Positions 6,469 through 11,304 of a DNA stretch of 11,304 nucleotides are shown one piece after another. Source of the DNA: Pseudomonadota bacterium (GTDB taxonomy: Bacteria > Desulfobacterota > Desulfovibrionia > Desulfovibrionales > Desulfovibrionaceae). Made by a program: the position numbers and the translations under genes. Location of the stretch: contig JAEXTU010000149.1 in assembly GCA_023453335.1 (NCBI GenBank), forward strand, positions 1 to 11,304. The letters run 5' to 3'. A model generated the notes under the pieces. The model saw only the letters and a program-made list of their open reading frames with translations. It searched no databases and had not been told where the DNA came from. Position 1 is the stretch's first letter, and each line of letters begins with the position of its first letter.

Positions 6469-8727
6469 ATGGACATCGCAAAGCGCATACTCGGCCTGAA
6501 GACCCGCCTGGACTACGTGCGGGACATCTCCGGCCACAAGGATAACGACAACGTCCGGCTCCTGGCGGCCAAGCTCGCCGAGTTCGAGGCCGCGGCCGGC
6601 TCCCTGTCGCTGCACGAGGCGGCCAACCAGTATACCGCCCTGGAGGACTTCTTCACCTACGTGGAGAAGAAGCTCGACCGCGAGCTCACCCCCATGGACA
6701 AGGTGCGCATCGTGCGCCACCCGCAGCGCATCTGCCTGCGGGACATCCTGGAGAACGTCTACGACAACTACACCGAGTTGGGCGGCCAGGACGAGTACAG
6801 CATCGACCCCTCCATGCTCATCGCCCGGGCCTACATCACCCGGCGGGTGGGCAAGAAGGTCTACAACCAGCCGGTCATGGTCATCGGGCAGGAGAAGGGG
6901 CACGGCCAGGAGTTCCGCAACGGCGGCTCGGTCAAGCCCTGGGGCAACGCCAAGGCCCAGCACTACATGAAGGTGGCCCAGACCGAGAACATCCCCATCC
7001 ACACCTACGTCTTCACCCCCGGTTCCTACCCCGTCGAGGAGCCGCCCGGGGCGGCCCAGCAGATCGCCCGCAACCTCTACGAGATGGCCGGGCTCACCGT
7101 GCCCATCGTGGCCTGCATCTCCGAGGGCGGTTCGGGCGGGGCCGAGGCCATCGGCCTAGCCGACTACCGGCTCATGCTCTCGCACGGCTACTACTCGGTC
7201 ATCTCGCCCGAGGGCGCGGCGGCCATTGAGGGCCGGCTGCGCCAGGGCCAGCGTGCCCCGGCCGAGCTCATCGAGTCCTGCGCCCGCGCCCTCAAGATCA
7301 CCGCCGACGACAACCGGGCCATGGGCTACGTGGACCAGGTGGTGCCCGAACCGGCCCTGGGCGCGCGGCCCGACCACTACGACTTCTTCAAGCTCCTGCG
7401 CCAGGAGGTCATCCGGGCCACGGACAGCGTGGTGCTCTCGGTGCGCGGCTGGAACTTCTTTCGGATGATGGCCCTGCGCTCCCGCAAGGCCGAGGAGAAG
7501 CGCACCGAGGACATTTACGTGCGCTGGAGCCTCTCCGCCGCGGCGAGGGAGCGCCTGGTCTGGCGTCGCTACATGAAGTTCCGGCGCATGAGCCGGCACG
7601 CCTACCTGGACCCCCGGCCCTACCTGGACAAGCTGAGCATCTGGGGCCGCGAGGCATGGTGGAGCGTCTCCTCCTTCTTCAAGTATGACTTCATCAAGAA
7701 GCACCAGAAGAAGCTGGTCCACGCGGTGGAGGAGATCGGGGCCGAGGTGCAGGTGCTCAAGGACAAGGTGGGCGCGCCCCTGGGCAAGGTCAGGCACCTG
7801 CTGGGCAACGGCCGGATGGACCTGGAGAAGGCCGGGCGGAGCCTCACCGAACTCTCCTGCTGGGAGGGCGGGGCCTGCGACTTCATCAACGGCTCGGGGT
7901 ACGTGAGCCCCCAGGCCCGGGACGACAAGACCGTGACCTGCCCCCGCGCCGACGAGAGCGGCTGCCTGGACCTCTGGGCCCCGGAGCTGTTCGGCGACTC
8001 GGCCGGGGTCTGCGCCTACTGCGGCCACCATTTCCCCATGGAGCCCCAGTGGTATTTGCACAACGTCTTTGACCGGGAATCGGTGTACGAGTTCAACAAG
8101 CGCATCGAGTCCGGCAACCCCCTGTCCCACGAGGGCCTGGCCAAGGTGTTGGAGAAGGCCAAGCGGGACACCGGCCAGAAGTGCTCCTGCCTGACCTTCG
8201 AGGCCAAGGTGAAGGACGTGCGGGTGGTGGTGGCCATGCTCACCGCCAATTTCCGCGGCGGCAGCGTGGGCGCGGCCGAGGGTGAGAAGTTCATCCGCGC
8301 CGCGGACCGCGCGCGCAAGAAGCACTATCCCTTCCTGGCCTACGTGCACGGCACCGCGGGCATCCGCATCCAGGAGGGGGTCAACGGGGTCATCCAGATG
8401 CCCCGCTGCACCCTGGCCGTGCGCCGCTACATGGAGGAGGGGGGGCTCTACGTGGTGCTCTACGACCACAACTCCTACGCCGGCCCGGTGGCCAGCTTCC
8501 TGGGCTGCTCCCCCTACCAGTTCGCGGTGCGCTCGGCCAACATCGGCTTCGCCGGCCCGGGCGTCATCAAGGAGACCACCGGCATCGACATCCCGCCTGA
8601 CTATCACGACGCGCACCAGGCCCTGTCCCGCGGCCACATCGTGGCCATCTGGGACCGCCGGGAGATCCGCGAGAACCTCTACCAGGCCCTGCTCACCATG
8701 GGCGGACGCAACCTGTACTACCGCTGA
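6469..8727 (+). CDS. fused acyl-CoA carboxylase carboxyltransferase, alpha half then beta half
   Basis: This 752-aa cytoplasmic enzyme should move the carboxyl group from carboxybiotin to an acyl-CoA, probably acetyl-CoA. Residues 55-310 match AccA: LTPMDKVRIVRHPQR (73-87), FTPGSYP (182-188), SEGGSGGAEAIG (218-229) and YYSVISPEGAAAI (241-253). Residues 460-750 match AccD: a zinc-ribbon-like region (Cys491, Cys499, Cys515, Cys518), FRGGSVGAAEGEKFIRA (595-611), GIRIQEG (631-637) and ANIGFAGPGVIKET (690-703). The two GG loops needed for the oxyanion holes are both present. About 150 residues (310-460), basic and predicted helical, link the halves. In PccB-type fused enzymes the beta-like half comes first; here the order is reversed. 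The first zinc knuckle is CX7C rather than the usual CX2C. The ATG at 6469 has no clear ribosome binding site. Acetyl-CoA is the default substrate guess. Confidence 0.88.
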   Translation: MDIAKRILGLKTRLDYVRDISGHKDNDNVRLLAAKLAEFEAAAGSLSLHEAANQYTALEDFFTYVEKKLDRELTPMDKVRIVRHPQRICLRDILENVYDNYTELGGQDEYSIDPSMLIARAYITRRVGKKVYNQPVMVIGQEKGHGQEFRNGGSVKPWGNAKAQHYMKVAQTENIPIHTYVFTPGSYPVEEPPGAAQQIARNLYEMAGLTVPIVACISEGGSGGAEAIGLADYRLMLSHGYYSVISPEGAAAIEGRLRQGQRAPAELIESCARALKITADDNRAMGYVDQVVPEPALGARPDHYDFFKLLRQEVIRATDSVVLSVRGWNFFRMMALRSRKAEEKRTEDIYVRWSLSAAARERLVWRRYMKFRRMSRHAYLDPRPYLDKLSIWGREAWWSVSSFFKYDFIKKHQKKLVHAVEEIGAEVQVLKDKVGAPLGKVRHLLGNGRMDLEKAGRSLTELSCWEGGACDFINGSGYVSPQARDDKTVTCPRADESGCLDLWAPELFGDSAGVCAYCGHHFPMEPQWYLHNVFDRESVYEFNKRIESGNPLSHEGLAKVLEKAKRDTGQKCSCLTFEAKVKDVRVVVAMLTANFRGGSVGAAEGEKFIRAADRARKKHYPFLAYVHGTAGIRIQEGVNGVIQMPRCTLAVRRYMEEGGLYVVLYDHNSYAGPVASFLGCSPYQFAVRSANIGFAGPGVIKETTGIDIPPDYHDAHQALSRGHIVAIWDRREIRENLYQALLTMGGRNLYYR

Positions 8728-8739
8728 CGGAGCGCCCGC

Positions 8740-9396
8740 ATGATCGACGTCAAAGCCCTCCTGGAAGAGATGAAGGCCTCGCCCTACACCATGGTCGAGG
8801 TGCACGCCCCGCACACCGGGGTGCTCGGCCTGTCCCTGGCCACCGGGGCCAAGGTCCGCGGCCCCCTGGGCTCCTGGAAGGAGAAGAAGGGCTCGGTGCT
8901 GGCCACCATCGAGCGGGAGCGCAACACGAAACCCATCCATGCCCCCACCAACGGGGTGGTGGAGCACATGGCCGCCGACCTTGACACGACCTTCGTGCAG
9001 GCCGGCGAGGTCTTCTGCACCATCCGCCATTACCTGACCAAGGCCGAGGTGCTGGCCGCCATCCTCAAGAAGGCGCTCTTCCTCTTCCCCGCGCCGGAGC
9101 GGGCCAAGTACTATTTCGTGCCCGAGGTGGACAAGAAGGTGCGGGCCGCCGGGGCGCGCGCGGTCAAGGTGCGCGACGGCATGGAGCTGTTCATCGTCTC
9201 CCGCATGAAGCGGGAGTCCCCCCTGGCCTATGCCGGCCCCGCGGGCATCATCTACGCGGTGTACTTCGGCCTGGCCGACAACGTGGACGCGGGCGAGCCC
9301 CTCATCGGGGTGTGCCCCGCGGACCAGCTGGCCGAGATCCAGGACGTGGTCAACCGGGTGCAGGCCGAGTGGGAGGAGCCCGAGAGCCATGGGTAG
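8740..9396 (+). CDS. biotin carrier protein with two biotinyl/lipoyl-like domains
   Basis: This 218-aa protein is most likely the biotin carrier of the carboxylase encoded around it. Two lipoyl-like beta-barrel segments can be read. The first, about 17-96, runs from VEVHAPHTGVLG through IERERNTKPIHAPTNGVV to AGEVFCTI. Lined up with the usual EAMKM hairpin, it has Arg61 where the biotinylated lysine belongs. The second, about 142-192, reads KVRDGMELFIVSRMKRES and then AGIIYAVYFGLADNVDAGEPL. Lys157, in SRMKR, occupies the modified-lysine position after the typical Met. A helical, basic linker (about 100-140) joins them. So the second domain is the probable carrier and the first may be structural. 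ATG 8740 follows CGGAG (8728-8732), 12 bases after the carboxyltransferase stop. The end overlaps the next gene by 8 bases. The attachment role is inferred from fold-like pattern and context. Confidence 0.75.
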   Translation: MIDVKALLEEMKASPYTMVEVHAPHTGVLGLSLATGAKVRGPLGSWKEKKGSVLATIERERNTKPIHAPTNGVVEHMAADLDTTFVQAGEVFCTIRHYLTKAEVLAAILKKALFLFPAPERAKYYFVPEVDKKVRAAGARAVKVRDGMELFIVSRMKRESPLAYAGPAGIIYAVYFGLADNVDAGEPLIGVCPADQLAEIQDVVNRVQAEWEEPESHG

Positions 9397-9748
9397 AGTC
9401 CTCCAGATCCGGGTCTCCGCCTCGACCTACGAGCCCAAGGACGTGCCCAGGCGCTGGCCCGGGCTCTGCGCCCTGGTCTGGCCCGCCGACGACATGCCCC
9501 GCGGCGCCATGCGCAGCGACGGGACCGTGGGGGTCATGGAGCTGGCCGGCCTCCTGGGCGACGAGGTCCGCTTCGGCGCGGTCGACAAGGCGGTGCGCCA
9601 GGCCCTGGAGCCGCTTCTCCCCGGGGTCGAGGCGGCCAAGGCCAGGCTGGAGAAGGCCCTGGCCGACTGGAAGCCGGCCGAGGCCAACGTGCTGTCCGAT
9701 GCGCTGGAAGAGGCCCTGGACGGCCTGGAGAAGGCCCTGCCGCGGTAG
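9389..9748 (+). CDS. hypothetical protein coupled to the carboxylase genes, 119 aa
   Basis: I do not recognise this family. ATG 9389 lies inside the end of the carrier gene (8-base overlap), with GGAGGAG (9372-9378) 10 bases upstream, so it is translated with the carboxylase operon. The N-terminal half (RVLQIRVSASTYEPKDVPRR, WPGLCALVWPADD) looks like a small beta-rich domain. The C-terminal half (about 62-118) is strongly helical with regular Leu/Ala and charged positions (VEAAKARLEKALADWKPAEA, LEEALDGLEKAL), as in a helical hairpin or short coiled coil. There is no membrane segment or signal peptide and one cysteine (Cys27). Such features fit a small assembly or regulatory partner of the carboxylase, but that is only inferred from the gene order. 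Confidence 0.75.
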   Translation: MGRVLQIRVSASTYEPKDVPRRWPGLCALVWPADDMPRGAMRSDGTVGVMELAGLLGDEVRFGAVDKAVRQALEPLLPGVEAAKARLEKALADWKPAEANVLSDALEEALDGLEKALPR

Positions 9749-9805
9749 CTTGCCGCTTCGCGGGATTGATGGCAAGAACAGCAAACTTCGCGGGAGGGAA
9801 TGCAC

Positions 9806-10303
<498 letters not shown>

Positions 10304-10325
10304 GCCAATGCAGCAGGTTGCACGC

Positions 10326-10357
10326 AAGGCGGGTTCCCTCGGGAATCCGCCTTTTTT
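10326..10357 (+). terminator. intrinsic terminator after ssb
   Basis: AAGGCGGGTTCCC (10326-10338) pairs with GGGAATCCGCCTT (10341-10353), a 13-bp stem with one G-T wobble and a very tight loop, running into six Ts (10352-10357). It lies 22 bases after the ssb stop codon. Confidence 0.9.
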
Positions 10358-10456
10358 GTGGCGTCCGGAGGGGGCTGCGGGCAGATGTTCGGCCCCTGCA
10401 AGGGGAGGTGCTCCATTCTTTCTGGTGTGATGCCCCGTTTTTTTTGTGGATTTTTC
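10358..10456. other. intergenic stretch between the ssb terminator and the RRM promoter
   Basis: I see no gene here. The first part is GC-rich, with a small CCCC/GGGG hairpin (cccctgcaagggg, 10393-10405). The second part is T-rich, with eight Ts at 10438-10445 and TGGATTTTTC just before the predicted -35 box. The T-rich tract could help the downstream promoter in the way an UP element does. Confidence 0.4.
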
Positions 10457-10484
10457 TTGACCACTGCGTGAATTTCGCAGTAAT
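10457..10484 (+). promoter_or_regulatory. predicted sigma70 promoter for the RRM protein gene
   Basis: TTGACC (10457-10462) is followed after 16 bases by AGTAAT (10479-10484), 5/6 and 4/6 matches to the consensus. It sits just downstream of a T-rich tract and after the ssb terminator, where a new transcription start is needed. The start would be near 10491, leaving a leader of nearly 150 bases. Confidence 0.5.
10463..10481. promoter_or_regulatory. operator-like inverted repeat within the RRM promoter
   Basis: ACTGCG (10463-10468) and CGCAGT (10476-10481) form a perfect 6-bp inverted repeat with a 7-base AT-rich centre (TGAATTT). The 19-bp site fills the spacer between the -35 and -10 boxes. 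Size, symmetry and position are those of a binding site for a dimeric repressor. No known factor is assigned. Confidence 0.45.
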
Positions 10485-10490
10485 GCGCTT

Positions 10491-10639
10491 TTTCAGTCCG
10501 TCCGCCGCGGGGGGCGCGGCGTGGCGGGATGTGGGGCGGATGGAACAGGGCCTCGGCCGGACGTTCCGGGACAAGCGAAGGTTGCCTTTCCCTGCCTCTC
10601 GGGCTTCTCAACGTATTTGTTTTCAGGAGTTTGAGCGGT
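10491..10639 (+). promoter_or_regulatory. long structured 5' leader of the RRM protein gene
   Basis: Between the predicted start point and the ATG at 10640 lie about 149 non-coding bases. The first half can fold: CGCCGC (10503-10508) with GCGGCG (10516-10521), TCCGCC (10501-10506) alternatively with GGCGGA (10535-10540), and CCGGA/TCCGG around 10557-10569. The last 40 bases are pyrimidine- and T-rich and leave AGGAG (10625-10629) open. Long leaders of this kind occur on cold-shock mRNAs, and small RRM proteins are cold-induced in some bacteria. A thermosensitive role here is a guess. Confidence 0.35.
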
Positions 10640-10900
10640 ATGAAGAACATCTATGTCGGCAACCTTCCCTGGAGCACCACTGAGGACGATCTGAGGCGGA
10701 CTTTTGGCCAGTACGGCGAAGTGCAGTCGGCCAAGGTCATCATGGACCGCGAAACCGGCCGCTCCCGCGGCTTCGGCTTCGTGGAGATGGAGGACGACGC
10801 CGCTGACCAGGCCATCTCGGCCCTCAACGGCGCGGACATGGGCGGCCGTGGCCTCAAGGTCAACGAGGCCAAGCCCCGCGAGCGCAAGCCCCGGTACTAG
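10640..10900 (+). CDS. small RRM-domain RNA-binding protein
   Basis: This 86-aa protein consists almost wholly of one RNA recognition motif. RNP2 is IYVGNL (4-9) and RNP1 is RGFGFVEM (43-50). The second helix is AADQAISALNG (54-64), the last strand GLKVNEA (71-77), and the tail is basic (KPRERKPRY, 78-86). The aromatic residues that stack on RNA (Tyr5, Phe45, Phe47) are present. Such single-RRM proteins are common in cyanobacteria and deltaproteobacteria and bind RNA, often as cold-induced chaperones. The target here is unknown. ATG 10640 follows AGGAG (10625-10629) by 10 bases, and the family normally starts MKNIYVGNL. It is monocistronic, with its own promoter upstream and a perfect terminator downstream. 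Confidence 0.95.
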   Translation: MKNIYVGNLPWSTTEDDLRRTFGQYGEVQSAKVIMDRETGRSRGFGFVEMEDDAADQAISALNGADMGGRGLKVNEAKPRERKPRY

Positions 10901-10906
10901 CCGGCC

Positions 10907-10935
10907 TTGACGCCATAGAGCGAACCTGCTTACAT
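10907..10935 (+). promoter_or_regulatory. possible promoter for infA overlapping the RRM terminator
   Basis: TTGACG (10907-10912), 17 bases, then TTACAT (10930-10935). The -35 is good (5/6) and the -10 weak (3/6). It begins seven bases after the RRM stop codon. The -10 box touches the base of the terminator stem, so a start near 10942 would lie inside the left arm. Confidence 0.35.
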
Positions 10936-10970
10936 GGCCCGCCCCGCCCACGGGGCGGGCCATCGTTTTT
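10934..10970 (+). terminator. intrinsic terminator after the RRM protein gene
   Basis: ATGGCCCGCCCCG (10934-10946) pairs perfectly over 13 bp with CGGGGCGGGCCAT (10951-10963) around the loop CCCA. CG and five Ts (10966-10970) follow. It separates the RRM transcript from infA. Confidence 0.92.
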
Positions 10971-10991
10971 GCACCCCAACCCGGAGGAGAC

Positions 10992-11210
10992 ATGCCCAAG
11001 GAAGACGCCATACAGATGCCCGGCACCGTCGAGGAAGCCCTGCCCAACGCCATGTTCAAGGTCGAGCTGGACAACGGCCACCAGGTGCTCGCCCACATCT
11101 CCGGCAAGATGCGCCGCTTCCGCATCCGTGTCCTGCCCGGCGACAAGGTGACCGTGGAGCTTTCCCCTTACGACCTCACCCGGGGCCGCATCACTTTCCG
11201 GCCCAAGTGA
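10992..11210 (+). CDS. infA: translation initiation factor IF-1
   Basis: This 72-aa cytoplasmic factor binds the A site of the small ribosomal subunit and aids IF-2 and IF-3 during initiation. The whole chain is the single OB fold of the family at its usual length. It starts MPKEDAIQMPGTVEEALPN and continues through FKVELDNGHQVLAHISGKMR (22-41), LPGDKVTVELSPYDL (48-62) and RGRITFRPK (64-72). The usual KNYIRI segment is RFRIRV here, a mild change. GGAGGAG (10983-10989) stands immediately upstream of the ATG. Transcription probably starts in the preceding gap, either from the candidate overlapping the RRM terminator or by read-through. Confidence 0.97.
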   Translation: MPKEDAIQMPGTVEEALPNAMFKVELDNGHQVLAHISGKMRRFRIRVLPGDKVTVELSPYDLTRGRITFRPK

Positions 11211-11278
11211 TCCCGGCCGCCCGGCCCCGGTCCAACGCCCCCCAGACGTACCCATTCACCCTGAATCCCCATCGCGCC

Positions 11279-11304
11279 ATGGACCACATCGCACAGTACA
11301 AGCG
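11279..11304 (+). CDS. possible start of a gene cut by the window edge
   Basis: ATG at 11279 opens a frame reading MDHIAQYK up to the end of the window. The distance from infA (68 bases) and the polar, ordinary N-terminus fit a new gene. No ribosome binding site is visible upstream and only eight codons can be read, so neither family nor reality can be judged. Confidence 0.25.

Noticed and set aside
7156..9390. 744-codon open frame on the minus strand opposite the carboxyltransferase and carrier genes
   Set aside because: Also a GC shadow. The translation is biased and motif-free, while the plus strand shows AccA/AccD-type motifs.
9756..9795. Direct repeat CTTCGCGGGA at 9756 and 9786 before ssb
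   Set aside because: Only two 10-base copies in GC-rich DNA with no promoter around them. Too little to call a binding site.
9800..9805. Earlier ssb start codon at 9800
   Set aside because: The ribosome binding site ends at 9798, too close for 9800 and ideal for 9806. The family normally starts MAxSLNKV.
10393..10445. Second terminator before the eight-T run at 10438-10445
   Set aside because: Only a 4-bp GGGG/CCCC pairing can be drawn next to the T run, and the ssb transcript already ends at a strong terminator upstream.

Overview
The window is about 11.3 kb of GC-rich, gene-dense chromosomal DNA. It contains ordinary housekeeping and motility genes and shows no mobile element, CRISPR array, tRNA or rRNA. 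The gene set is a Na+-type MotA/MotB pair followed by a PilZ protein, a three-part biotin carboxylase system with an alpha/beta-fused carboxyltransferase, a 6-oxopurine nucleoside phosphorylase, ssb, a small RRM RNA-binding protein and infA. Together with the codon bias, this suggests a deltaproteobacterial sulfate reducer of the Desulfovibrionaceae. That assignment is inference from gene content and protein style, not from a marker gene.

Layout. Bases 1-197 are a leader with a possible promoter, ahead of an unrecognised 109-aa gene (198-527). A putative ion transporter of the citrate/Na+:H+ antiporter type follows (634-2058) and converges on a purine nucleoside phosphorylase gene on the minus strand (2100-2936). 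From the other side of the 129-bp divergent gap runs motA-motB-PilZ (3066-4933). MotA and motB overlap, and the PilZ gene starts 10 bases after motB. Then comes the carboxylase block: biotin carboxylase (4952-6394), a fused carboxyltransferase (6469-8727), a protein with two biotinyl/lipoyl-like domains (8740-9396) and an overlapping 119-aa gene of unknown function (9389-9748). ssb (9806-10303) ends in a clear intrinsic terminator. A 336-base gene-free stretch then carries a promoter with an operator-like inverted repeat and a long leader for an 86-aa RRM protein (10640-10900). After a second strong terminator comes infA (10992-11210), and perhaps the first codons of another gene at the right edge.

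How the genes work together. MotA/MotB form the stator of the flagellar motor, and the adjacent PilZ protein is a plausible c-di-GMP input to it. The carboxylase block supplies all the catalytic parts of an acyl-CoA (most likely acetyl-CoA) carboxylase: bicarbonate activation by the biotin carboxylase, a carrier domain, and carboxyl transfer. It differs from the textbook enzyme in three ways. The alpha-like half of the carboxyltransferase precedes the beta-like half. The carrier protein has two carrier-like domains, of which the first has Arg at the expected biotinyl-lysine position. A small unknown protein is translationally coupled to it. This block is the most unusual part of the window. 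SSB, the RRM protein and IF-1 are unrelated nucleic-acid and translation housekeeping genes, each with its own transcription signals.
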